Position numbers and translations under genes: made by a program. This document shows, one piece after another, positions 55,131 through 63,282 of a stretch of DNA of 64,000 nucleotides (positions are counted from its first letter, which is position 1; each line of letters starts with the position of its first letter). The notes beneath the pieces were generated by a model. It was given only the letters and a program-made list of their open reading frames with translations, was not told the DNA's origin and did not search any database. The stretch covers positions 152,256 to 216,255 of the forward strand of contig NZ_QQBI01000001.1 in assembly GCF_004302915.1 (NCBI RefSeq). Reading direction: 5' to 3'. Source of the DNA: Komagataeibacter xylinus. Its GTDB lineage: Bacteria > Pseudomonadota > Alphaproteobacteria > Acetobacterales > Acetobacteraceae.

Positions 55131-56189
55131 TCAGACCGCGGGAAAAACGTGTGGTTCCTGTCCCGGCACGTCCACGCGCAGGCTGAACAGGCTGCCTGCC
55201 TGCGGGTAGCGGGCCAGCATGTCATCAGGCGTGTTCTTGCGTGCCGTGGTCACGTACAGCGTGCGCAGGTCCGCCCCGCCAAAGGCCACCTTGGTCACGT
55301 TGAGCGCGGGCATGGCCACGGGCTCGAGCCGCGTGCCATCAGGCTGGAAACGCTCGATGCGCCCGCCATTCCACACCCCTACCCACAGCATGCCCGCACT
55401 ATCCACCACCACGCCATCGGGGTAGCCATTGTCCACGCGGGCAAAGACCCGCCTGTTCGACAGGCTGCCATCAGCGGCGAGGTCAAACACGTAAATCACG
55501 CCCGCGGGCGAATGGTTGTGGTAGAGCCGCGTGCCATCGGGCGAGATGCCGGGGCCGTTGGTCACGACATACCCTTCATCATGTCGCAGCACGTCCAGCC
55601 CGCGCGCGGAGCGGGTGACGGAATACAACGCGCCGGAGGGTGTGCCTTCTTCATCATCCATGGTGCCGAACCACAACCGGCCTTTTGAATCGACGCAGCC
55701 ATCATTGATGCGGTTGCCCGGATGCTCCGGCTCCACCGCCAGCATGCGGTCGAACGCGCCGGTGCGCGGATCAAGCCGGTACAGGCCATCCTTCAGCCCG
55801 CAGACCAGCGTGCCATCACTGGCCGGCACGACGTCGAACGCGCCGGTGCGCGGATCAAGCCGGTACAGGCCATCCTTCAGCCCGCAGACCAGCGTGCCAT
55901 CACTGGCCGGCACGACGTCGAACGCGCCGGTGCGCGGATCAAGCCGGTACAGGCCATCCTTCAGCCCGCAGACCAGCGTGCCATCACTGGCCGGCACGAC
56001 AAAGCCGGGCCGCGCCGGGGCCTGCCATGACGTCCTGGTCCCGCTGGCGGGGTCAAGCCGGTGGATGGCCTGGCCCACGATATCGACAAAATAAAGCGCC
56101 TGCTCGCGCGCGGACCACACCGGCCCTTCGCCAAGTTGCGCCCTGATATCCCATACGCATTGCGGGTGTGGCATCGCTGGCGTGTTCAT
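55131..56189 (-). CDS. SMP-30/gluconolactonase family protein with triplicated segment
   Basis: A six-bladed propeller lactonase; in acetic acid bacteria it would hydrolyse sugar-derived lactones such as gluconolactone. Metal-site segments: LGEGPVWS, NRINDGCVDSKGRLWFGTMD, NGPGISPDGTRLYHN, DNGYPDGVVVDSAGMLW. 352 residues, but residues 64-147 are three identical 28-residue units (VVPASDGTLVCGLKDGLYRL + DPRTGAFD). Removing two gives 296, the usual family length. No signal peptide is evident. Whether the expanded protein folds is open. Confidence 0.9.
   Translation of the reverse strand: MNTPAMPHPQCVWDIRAQLGEGPVWSAREQALYFVDIVGQAIHRLDPASGTRTSWQAPARPGFVVPASDGTLVCGLKDGLYRLDPRTGAFDVVPASDGTLVCGLKDGLYRLDPRTGAFDVVPASDGTLVCGLKDGLYRLDPRTGAFDRMLAVEPEHPGNRINDGCVDSKGRLWFGTMDDEEGTPSGALYSVTRSARGLDVLRHDEGYVVTNGPGISPDGTRLYHNHSPAGVIYVFDLAADGSLSNRRVFARVDNGYPDGVVVDSAGMLWVGVWNGGRIERFQPDGTRLEPVAMPALNVTKVAFGGADLRTLYVTTARKNTPDDMLARYPQAGSLFSLRVDVPGQEPHVFPAV
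55749..56000. repeat. Three perfect 84-bp tandem repeats inside the lactonase gene
   Basis: Units begin at 55749, 55833 and 55917 and I find no base difference between them. 84 is a multiple of three, so the frame is kept. The left unit is followed on the gene's 3' side by divergent sequence, showing recent expansion from one copy. Confidence 0.95.
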
Positions 56190-56271
56190 GCAGTCTCCTT
56201 TGGGGTAAGCTTGTGGGTGTTACAGGGTGGGGCCAGAATGCCCCTGCCCGCAACCTAGTGGAATGCCGATC

Positions 56272-57030
56272 ATGAACCCCACCGCCTGCCTGCTGGTCAT
56301 TGGCAACGAAATCCTGTCCGGCCGGACACAGGACGTAAACGTGCAGTATATTGCCCGCCGCCTGTCGGAAACCGGCATCACGCTCAGCGAGGTGCGCATC
56401 ATTCCCGATATCCGCGCCGTCATTGTCCGTAACGTGACCGAGGCGCGGGCGGCATATGACAATGTGTTCACCACCGGCGGCATCGGGCCGACGCATGATG
56501 ACATCACCTCCGCCTGCGTTGCGGAATCGTTTGGCGTGCCGTGGGTGCACCACCCCGAGACCTTCAGCCTGCTCGAAGCCCATTTCCCGCCCGGTGAGTT
56601 CAATGCCGCCCGCCAGCGCATGGCCACCATGCCGCAGGGGGCCACGCCCATCCGTAATTCGGTTTCGGTTGCACCCGGCTTCACCATGGGCAACGTGCAT
56701 GTGATGGCGGGCGTGCCCCGCATCATGCGCGCGATGTTCGAGGAAGTGCTGCCCACCCTGCCCCACGGCACGCCCGTCACCTCACAGGCCTGGCACGCCA
56801 ATGGGCTGTATGAAGGCACGCTCGCCGCCCCGCTCGAGGCGATACAGGAGCGCTACCCCGCCATAGATATCGGCTCCTACCCCTACCGGCTTGATGAGAG
56901 CCAGCGCGGCGTGTGCCTGCTGTGCAAGGGCACGGATACGCAGGCCGTCAGCACCGCCGCCACCGCCGTGCGCGACCTGATTGCACGCCTTGGTTTTACG
57001 CCGCTGCCCGGTGAACCGGCAAAAGCCTGA
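56272..57030 (+). CDS. CinA-like molybdopterin-binding domain protein
   Basis: The MoCF/CinA N-terminal fold alone, about 252 residues, without the C-terminal nicotinamide-nucleotide deamidase domain. ACLLVIGNEILSGRTQDVN at the start, FTTGGIGPTHDDIT (the conserved GGxGPTxDD loop), and VHVMAGVPRIMRAMFEEVLP. Starts at 56263 and 56272 are both possible; 56272 fits the family N-terminus and the spacing of GTGGA. Such stand-alone forms are common in alphaproteobacteria; the reaction is not established. Confidence 0.88.
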   Translation: MNPTACLLVIGNEILSGRTQDVNVQYIARRLSETGITLSEVRIIPDIRAVIVRNVTEARAAYDNVFTTGGIGPTHDDITSACVAESFGVPWVHHPETFSLLEAHFPPGEFNAARQRMATMPQGATPIRNSVSVAPGFTMGNVHVMAGVPRIMRAMFEEVLPTLPHGTPVTSQAWHANGLYEGTLAAPLEAIQERYPAIDIGSYPYRLDESQRGVCLLCKGTDTQAVSTAATAVRDLIARLGFTPLPGEPAKA

Positions 57031-57044
57031 ATTTATTAAAAAAT

Positions 57045-57124
57045 AAAAGTTTTTGGGCGCCGCCTTTTTACAAAAAGGCGGCGTTTCTTGAAGCTTTTTG
57101 AAAAAAGCTTCACCAAAAACTTTT
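57045..57124 (+). repeat. Two-hairpin intergenic repeat, copy 4 (intact)
   Basis: Outer inverted repeat AAAAGTTTTTGG (57045-57056) with CCAAAAACTTTT (57113-57124). Inside: hairpin 1 with a 12-bp stem CGCCGCCTTTTT / AAAAAGGCGGCG (57058-57083), a TTTCTT linker, and hairpin 2 with a 10-bp stem GAAGCTTTTT / AAAAAGCTTC (57090-57111). It folds as a three-way junction on either strand. It fills the space between convergent cinA-like and accA genes. Confidence 0.95.
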
Positions 57125-57138
57125 GCTAGCCGAAGTCG

Positions 57139-58095
57139 TCAGGCGACGGCTTCACGCCCCATGGCGAGGAATTTCTCGCGGCGCTGCGCCTTGAGCAGCA
57201 CCGGGTCCTTGGCCAGCAGGCCGGGCAGTTCGGCGGCAATGGCGTCGCCCACCGCGCGGATGGCTGCCCTGGGGTCGCGCTGCGCGCCGCCAAGCGGCTC
57301 GGGGATGATCCGGTCGATCAGCCGCAGCTGGAGCAGGTCCTGCGCGGTAATCTTGAGCGCATCAGCGGCAGTTGCGGCCTGCTTGGGGTCGCGCCACAGG
57401 ATGGAGGCACATGCCTCGGGCGAGATGACGGAATAGATGGCGTGCTCGAGCATCATCACCCGGTCACCCGCGCCAAGGGCCACGGCGCCGCCGGAGCCAC
57501 CCTCGCCAATCACGGTAGCGATGACGGGCACCGGCACGTTCAGGCAGGTCTCGATGGAGCGGGCAATGGCTTCCGCCTGGCCACGGGCTTCGGCATCGAT
57601 GCCGGGCCACGCGCCCGATGTGTCGATAAAGGTCAGGACCGGCAGGCCGAATCGCCCCGCCAGCTTCATCAGGCGCTGGGCCTTGCGGTAGCCCTCGGGC
57701 CGGGCCATGCCGAAATTGTGCTTGAGGCGGGTCTCGATCTCGGCGCCGCGCTCGGTGCCGATCACGACGACGGGCTGGTCATTGAACCGGCCCACGCCGC
57801 CAATGATGGCCTTGTCATCGCCAAACAGCCGGTCACCCGCAAGCGGCGAGAACTCGGTAATCAGCGCATCGATGTAATCGACCGTGTGCGGGCGCTGGGC
57901 ATGGCGGGCCACCTGCACCTTCTGCCACGGGGTCAGCTTGGCGTAGGCCGTACGCAGCTGCCGGTCGGCTTTTTCGCTCAACCGGGTGATCTCTTCCGCG
58001 ATGTTGATCCCGTCCGGACCGGACATCCTGCGAAGTTCGTCGATCTTGTTCTCAAGCTCGGCGACCGACTTTTCGAAATCTAGAAACTGGCGCAT
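57139..58095 (-). CDS. accA: Acetyl-CoA carboxylase carboxyltransferase subunit alpha
   Basis: Transfers carboxyl from biotin to acetyl-CoA, giving malonyl-CoA for fatty acids. FLDFEKSVAELENKIDEL opens the chain, and FIDTSGAWPGIDAEARGQ and VIGEGGSGGAVALGAGD are the acyl-CoA/biotin site segments. ATG 58095 gives 318 residues, the normal length; the frame runs upstream without similarity. Located after xerD, a conserved alphaproteobacterial order. Confidence 0.95.
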   Translation of the reverse strand: MRQFLDFEKSVAELENKIDELRRMSGPDGINIAEEITRLSEKADRQLRTAYAKLTPWQKVQVARHAQRPHTVDYIDALITEFSPLAGDRLFGDDKAIIGGVGRFNDQPVVVIGTERGAEIETRLKHNFGMARPEGYRKAQRLMKLAGRFGLPVLTFIDTSGAWPGIDAEARGQAEAIARSIETCLNVPVPVIATVIGEGGSGGAVALGAGDRVMMLEHAIYSVISPEACASILWRDPKQAATAADALKITAQDLLQLRLIDRIIPEPLGGAQRDPRAAIRAVGDAIAAELPGLLAKDPVLLKAQRREKFLAMGREAVA

Positions 58096-58302
58096 GCGCT
58101 GCCGATAGCACAGCCTGTGCGCGAGCCAAACATTTTCGCGCATGGAATTCCGCCTGCCATGCATTTTTGTCCGTCCGGCCCTGCCGGGCACTGGCGTGCC
58201 ATGCACCCATCCCACGCGCATCGTGTCCTGACGGCAGGCCGGTTTTCAATTGCCGGCAAAAGCAGGGGCGAGAACGGTCTTTTTTAATACAGGCAGCATT
58301 GT

Positions 58303-58342
58303 TCGAAGCTTTTTTGAAAAAGACTTCACCAGAAACGTCTTC
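58303..58342 (+). repeat. Two-hairpin intergenic repeat, copy 5 (half element)
   Basis: Only the second hairpin (CGAAGCTTTTTTG...AAAAAGACTTC) and the right outer arm (CACCAGAAACGTCTT) are present. Located in the 263-base gap between xerD and accA, just past the xerD stop. Confidence 0.7.
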
Positions 58343-58358
58343 ATATCTGGCGGCCTTA

Positions 58359-59276
58359 TCAGTCCTGCGGCTGCGGCTGCGCCAGCGGGTGGTGCTGGGC
58401 CACGGCATCACGCAGGCGGTCGAGCATGACGTGGGTATAGATCTGCGTGGTGGCGATGTCCGCATGGCCAAGCAGCACCTGCAACGCGCGCAGGTCCGCC
58501 CCGTGGGCCAGCAGATGGGTGGCGAAGGAATGGCGCAGCACATGCGGCGACAGGCGCTGCGGGTCCAGCCCCGCGCGCAGGGCCACATCGTGCAGGATGC
58601 GGTCGAATCCCTGCCGGGTCATGGGCTGGCGGGCACTCCGGCCCGGGAACAGGTACGGGCTTTCACGCCCGGCATCGAGCGCCATCAGCGCGCGCGCCGC
58701 CTCACGCGCCCGGGCCGACATGGGCACCATCCGCTCACGCCCGCCCTTGCCGCGCACCAGCATCATGCCCGGCGCCGCATCCAGCGCGCGGCGGGGCAGC
58801 GACAGCAGTTCCGATATACGCAGGCCCGAGGCATACAGCATCTCGAGCGCCGCCCTTGCCACCATGAGCCTGCGCCTGCGCGCGGGTGTGGCATCGGGCT
58901 CGGGCACGCAGGCGGCCAGCAGTTCCGTGACCTCGGGCTCGGACAGGAATCGCGGCAGCGGCGCATCGAGCCGGGGGGCTTCAAGCAGGGCGGCGGGGTT
59001 GTCGGGCCGCATACCCTCGCGGGCCAGGAACAGGAAATACTGCTTGAGGCATGACAGCCTGCGCGCCTGCGTACGCGCAGCCAGACCCTGCCGCGCAAGG
59101 CCCGAAAGGTAGTCGCGCAGGTCACTTTCGCCCGCCGTGAGCGGGGTCACGCCACGGGCGTGCAGGGCGGCATCCATATCCGCAAGGTCGCGGGTATAGG
59201 CGCGGATGGTGTTCAGCGCCGCCCCGCGCTCGGCGGCCTGCATTTCAAGAAAGGCGTCAACGCCGCTTGCGCTCAC
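58359..59276 (-). CDS. xerD: Tyrosine recombinase XerD
   Basis: Resolves chromosome dimers at dif with XerC. Catalytic residues visible: Arg in [13 protein letters not shown], Lys in [12 protein letters not shown], His-x2-Arg in [15 protein letters not shown], His in [16 protein letters not shown] with the nucleophile Tyr. 305 residues with the SAM-like N-terminal domain. XerD rather than XerC is inferred from the aroKB/accA neighbourhood. It is a housekeeping recombinase, not a phage integrase. Confidence 0.92.
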   Translation of the reverse strand: MSASGVDAFLEMQAAERGAALNTIRAYTRDLADMDAALHARGVTPLTAGESDLRDYLSGLARQGLAARTQARRLSCLKQYFLFLAREGMRPDNPAALLEAPRLDAPLPRFLSEPEVTELLAACVPEPDATPARRRRLMVARAALEMLYASGLRISELLSLPRRALDAAPGMMLVRGKGGRERMVPMSARAREAARALMALDAGRESPYLFPGRSARQPMTRQGFDRILHDVALRAGLDPQRLSPHVLRHSFATHLLAHGADLRALQVLLGHADIATTQIYTHVMLDRLRDAVAQHHPLAQPQPQD

Positions 59277-59292
59277 CGTGCGCCCCGCCCGT

Positions 59293-59496
59293 TCAGCCCG
59301 GTGCCAATGGGGCTACCGGCAGCGGGGCTGGCGCGCCGAGGGGCGGCAGGGCGGCAGGCGCGGGCGGGGCAGCGAAGGGCACATCCTTGTGCACGTCCTC
59401 CTGCACCAGCGCGGGCGGAAAGGCCCCGAGCGCGAAAAAGCCCCCGATCACGCACAGGGCCAGAACACTGGCCAGGGCAATAACAATACGGATCAT
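59293..59496 (-). CDS. Small membrane-anchored Pro/Ala-rich protein
   Basis: 67 residues: an N-terminal helix [20 protein letters not shown], then a Pro/Ala-rich tail. ATG 59496 has GGAAAG upstream at good spacing, and the gene ends 16 bases before xerD. The position and size fit the short hypothetical genes seen between aroK and xerD in relatives. Likely a periplasm-facing anchored peptide; function unknown. Confidence 0.65.
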   Translation of the reverse strand: MIRIVIALASVLALCVIGGFFALGAFPPALVQEDVHKDVPFAAPPAPAALPPLGAPAPLPVAPLAPG

Positions 59497-59631
59497 TCAA
59501 CCGCTTTCCTATGCTGCGAACCCCGGCGGCCCGAAGCCAGGCGCGCACAGGCGTGCTGCCCCGCCCACGCGGGGCTGGCCCTGACCACGGACTCTACCGG
59601 TCCTGTCCTGCTGTATGTTAGGTTGCGCGGC

Positions 59632-61365
59632 ATGTCACGCCAGATTCCCCCCATTCGGCCCCAGCCGGAGCCCGCATCCCTTGCCATCCCCCTTGACCTG
59701 AACGCCGTTGGCCCCGCCAGCCCCCGGCAGTCGGGCAGCGGGCGCACCATCGTGCTGGTCGGGCTGATGGGCGCGGGCAAGACCACGATCGGCCGCCTTC
59801 TGGCCACGCGCCTGGGCGTGCCCTTTGTCGATTCGGATGAGGAAATCGAGCGCGCCGCCGGCTGCACCATCGCCGACCTGTTCCAGCGCTATGGCGAGGC
59901 CGAGTTCCGCCGGGGCGAGCGGCTGGTCATCCGCCGCCTGCTGTCCGGCCCGCCCGTGGTGCTGGCCACGGGTGGCGGGGCCTTCATGGACGGGCGCACG
60001 CGCGCGAGCGTGCGCGAGCATGCCGTCTCGATCTGGCTGCGCTGCCCGCTTGACGTGCTGGTGCAGCGCGTGGCCGACCGCACGCACCGCCCGCTGCTCA
60101 ACAACGCCACACCGCATGCCGTGCTGGCCGACCTTATGCGCCTGCGCCATCCGGTCTATGCGGAAGCGGACATTATCGTTGATTGTGGAGATGACAACGT
60201 GGAACACAGCGCCGACCATGTGCTGCACGCCCTGCAGCGCAACCAGCAGCCCCTGCGCGTGCCCGTGCGGCTCGACCGCGCCAGCTACGAGGTGCTGATC
60301 GGCCCCGACGTGATCCGCCGCGCGGGCGCGCTGCTGGCCCCGGTGCTGCCACAGAAGCGCGTGATGGTGATTACCGACGCCACCGTATCTCCCCTGCACC
60401 TGCCCCGCCTGCTTGAAGCCCTGGCCGAGACCGGCATCCGCGCCGAGACCATCACCATCCCGCCTGGCGAGGGTTCAAAGAGCATCAGCCAGTACGAGCG
60501 CGTGACCAATGCCCTGCTCGAGGCGCATGTCGAGCGCGGCACCACGGTCGTAGCCCTTGGCGGCGGCGTGGTGGGCGACCTGTCTGGCTTCTGTGCGGCC
60601 ACCACGCTGCGCGGCCTGCCGTTTGTGCAGATCCCGACCACGCTGCTCTCGCAGGTGGATTCGTCGGTGGGTGGCAAGACCGGCATCAACACGCCCTTTG
60701 GCAAGAACCTGCTTGGCGCGTTTCACCAGCCCATCGCGGTGCTGGCCGATACCTCCACGCTGGCCACCCTGCCCGTGCGGGAACTCAAGGCCGGTTACGC
60801 CGAGATCGTGAAATCCGGCCTGCTGGGCGATGCGGGGCTGTTTGACTGGTGCGAACGCCATGGCGCCGCAGTGCTGGCGGGCGATCCGGCCATGCAGGCC
60901 GAGGCCATCCGCCTTGCCTGCGCCTTCAAGGCCCGCGTGGTGGTGGCCGATGAGCGCGAGGAGCGCAAGACCGATGGCCGCGCCCTGCTCAACCTTGGCC
61001 ACACCTTCGGCCACGCGCTGGAAGCCGAAATGGGCTATGACGGCAGCCTGCTGCATGGCGAGGCAGTGTCGATCGGACTGCGGCTGGCCTTCATGCTGTC
61101 GGTCCGGCTCGGCTACTGCCCGGCCGAGGATCTCGACCGCGTCACGGCCCATCTCGAGCGCCTGTCCATGCCCGCACGCATAGGTGACACGGGGCGCAAT
61201 TTCTCCGCAGCCCAGCTCGTGCGCAACATGCAGCGCGACAAGAAGATGCGCGATGGCCGCCTGTCCTTCGTGCTGGTGCGCGGCATTGGCCGGGCCTTTA
61301 CCTGCCGCGACGTGCCTGATGAGGCCGTGCTTGAAGTCCTGCGCGCGGATGGCTGCACGCCCTGA
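59632..61365 (+). CDS. aroKB: Bifunctional shikimate kinase / 3-dehydroquinate synthase
   Basis: Two shikimate-pathway enzymes in one 577-residue chain. Residues about 40-205 are AroK ([36 protein letters not shown]). Residues about 215-577 are AroB ([51 protein letters not shown] with metal His; [13 protein letters not shown]). A linker of about 15 residues joins them. ATG 59632 is the first sensible start; the frame is open further upstream. Divergent from the small membrane-protein gene. Confidence 0.95.
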   Translation: MSRQIPPIRPQPEPASLAIPLDLNAVGPASPRQSGSGRTIVLVGLMGAGKTTIGRLLATRLGVPFVDSDEEIERAAGCTIADLFQRYGEAEFRRGERLVIRRLLSGPPVVLATGGGAFMDGRTRASVREHAVSIWLRCPLDVLVQRVADRTHRPLLNNATPHAVLADLMRLRHPVYAEADIIVDCGDDNVEHSADHVLHALQRNQQPLRVPVRLDRASYEVLIGPDVIRRAGALLAPVLPQKRVMVITDATVSPLHLPRLLEALAETGIRAETITIPPGEGSKSISQYERVTNALLEAHVERGTTVVALGGGVVGDLSGFCAATTLRGLPFVQIPTTLLSQVDSSVGGKTGINTPFGKNLLGAFHQPIAVLADTSTLATLPVRELKAGYAEIVKSGLLGDAGLFDWCERHGAAVLAGDPAMQAEAIRLACAFKARVVVADEREERKTDGRALLNLGHTFGHALEAEMGYDGSLLHGEAVSIGLRLAFMLSVRLGYCPAEDLDRVTAHLERLSMPARIGDTGRNFSAAQLVRNMQRDKKMRDGRLSFVLVRGIGRAFTCRDVPDEAVLEVLRADGCTP

Positions 61366-61388
61366 AGCGCTCCGCCTGATGCCCTGCC

Positions 61389-61417
61389 GGGGCCTGTGAT
61401 ATTCCGGTCACAGCCCC
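61389..61417 (+). terminator. Possible hairpin terminator after aroKB
   Basis: GGGG-CTGTGA pairs with TCACAG-CCCC with one bulged C and an 8-base loop, 23 bases past the aroKB stop. A second small hairpin GCGCC/GGCGC follows. No T-run, so the call is tentative. Confidence 0.35.
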
Positions 61418-61652
61418 GCCCGCGCCGATAGGGCGCGCTGCCACATTTACCTTATTTCAACGCTTGCCCCGCAAAACGATCCTGCCATGGATTGATGCGG
61501 ATGAACGCAGCTTCGCACTCCCCTGACATCCCGCTGGCACTGGAATGGCGGCGCATGCGCCGCCCGGATCAACCCGTATCAGGCCAGTGTGGAACATGCC
61601 CCCATCTCCACCAAATAAAGAAGGCGTCTGATCAAGCATCAAGGACGGGACC

Positions 61653-62879
61653 ATGCGTCTTCGCGCGGCACTGCTGGCGACTGCATTGACAACAACACCT
61701 GTCATGGCCGCCATGGCCACGACCATCACCGGGCCTTACGTCGATATCGGCGGAGGCTATGACCTGACCCAGACACAGCACATGCATGCCTATGATGGGC
61801 AGGGCGTAAGCGAGTTCAACAAGAACCTCAATCTGCCTCCTGAAGAAGCAAAGTTTCTCGACTCTGCAGTGTCTCCGGCAACCCACTCCCGCGAGACCAT
61901 GCACCATGGCGCGGGCTGGACCGGATTCGCCTCCTTCGGCTGGGGCTTTGGCAACGGTCTGCGCGCGGAAGTGGAAGGGGCTTATAACTGGTCGGAAACC
62001 ACCCGCTACACCACCACATCCTATGGTGGCGGCCATGGCAAGACCGATGGTGCCGACCGTTCCTATGGCGGCTTTGTCAACGTGCTGTATGACATCGACC
62101 TCAAGCGCCTGTTCGGCATCGATGTGCCGGTAACGCCCTTCATCGGCGTGGGCGCGGGCTATCTGTGGCAGACCGTGAATGATGAAACGCCCATCGCGAA
62201 CAGCATCATGAACGTGCGCCATAACGGCACCAATGGCAGCTTTGCCTATCAGGGCATTGTCGGCGCGGCCTATGACATTCCCGGCGTGCCGGGCCTGCAG
62301 ATGACCACCGAATACCGCATGATCGGTCAGGTGGAGTCCTTCAACAACGGCAATCTCGGCCAGACGGTGATCAACCCCAACAACCAACCGGTAACCGACC
62401 ACAATTCCATCCGTTATGACCAGCGCTTCAACCACCAGTTCATTGTGGGCGTGCGCTATGCGTTCAATACCGCGCCGCCGCCGCCGCCGCCCCCACCCGC
62501 GCCCGCCATCGTACCGCCCGCGCCCGTCGCCGCCCGTACCTATCTGGTGTTCTTCGACTGGGATGGCGCGGCCCTGACTCCGCGCGCCCGCGCCATCGTG
62601 GCGCAGGCGGCGCAGGCCTCCGCCCATGTACAGACCACGCGGCTTGAAGTTAACGGTTATACCGATAACTCCGCCGCCCATCCCGGCCCGCGTGGCGAGA
62701 AATACAACCTTGGCCTGTCCCTGCACCGGGCGGACAGCGTGAAGGCGGAGCTGATCCGTGATGGCGTGGCGGCCAGCGCCATCGACATTCATGGCTATGG
62801 CGAGGCCCGCCCCCTCGTGCCCACCGGCCCGGACACGCGCGAGCCGCAGAACCGCAGGGTGGAAATCATCCTGCACTAG
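61653..62879 (+). CDS. OmpA-family outer-membrane protein, first copy
   Basis: Signal peptide to about residue 20 (TTTPVMAAMA). An 8-strand barrel with YVDIGGGYDLTQTQHM, FGWGFGNGLRAEVEGAYNWS, FIGVGAGYLWQ and the C-terminal strand HQFIVGVRYAFN. Then an 8-Pro linker near 272 and the OmpA peptidoglycan-binding domain, which has the ligand Asp in NGYTDNS and Arg in NRRVEIIL. 408 residues. The RBS AAGGACGGGACC precedes ATG 61653. Anchors the outer membrane to peptidoglycan. A close paralogue follows. Confidence 0.93.
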   Translation: MRLRAALLATALTTTPVMAAMATTITGPYVDIGGGYDLTQTQHMHAYDGQGVSEFNKNLNLPPEEAKFLDSAVSPATHSRETMHHGAGWTGFASFGWGFGNGLRAEVEGAYNWSETTRYTTTSYGGGHGKTDGADRSYGGFVNVLYDIDLKRLFGIDVPVTPFIGVGAGYLWQTVNDETPIANSIMNVRHNGTNGSFAYQGIVGAAYDIPGVPGLQMTTEYRMIGQVESFNNGNLGQTVINPNNQPVTDHNSIRYDQRFNHQFIVGVRYAFNTAPPPPPPPPAPAIVPPAPVAARTYLVFFDWDGAALTPRARAIVAQAAQASAHVQTTRLEVNGYTDNSAAHPGPRGEKYNLGLSLHRADSVKAELIRDGVAASAIDIHGYGEARPLVPTGPDTREPQNRRVEIILH

Positions 62880-63282
62880 GCATGGCTGCAATATACTGAA
62901 AGAAATGGAGAATCCGGCACGGTGCGCATTAGCAAGCACCCCGTGCCGGAGAATCCGTTTCCGGCCCCGAAACGGGTTGAAAAAGACCTTCCGTTTACAC
63001 CATTGTCCTATGCAAAATGAGGGGGGCTGGAAAAGCGGTTCAAAAAAATCCTTATAAAATCAGGGTTTTTTATAGACTGCCGCAAAGAGGACTGAAAGAT
63101 ATGTGTTTTTTTGCCACACCTGTTCCGGATGGCGCATTTTGCCCATTCTCAAGCCGGGCCAGACAGGCTAATCCCCGCTTCATAGCTTGCGGGTAATCTC
63201 AGGCTGCCCTGTCTCGGGGCAAATCCATTGCCCGATCACAAGACGGGGCTCTGCCCTGCAACAACAGATTAAGGACTGAAAC
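62880..63282. other. 403-base intergenic leader between the two OmpA-family genes
   Basis: No gene. Contents: a hairpin GGCACGG...CCGTGCC at 62916-62947; an AT-rich hairpin AAAAAATCC/GGGTTTTTT at 63043-63071; and a nested structure at 63161-63214 where AGACAGG pairs with CCTGTCT around CCCGC/GCGGG. The latter sits about 70 bases before the second start and may be a structured mRNA leader. Confidence 0.5.

Noticed and set aside
55749..56000. Possible CRISPR array
   Set aside because: The units are directly abutting with no spacers and lie within a coding frame; it is a simple tandem repeat.
58359..59276. Phage or island integrase
   Set aside because: The recombinase sits in a conserved accA-xerD-aroKB context, with no attachment repeats, tRNA target or phage genes nearby.
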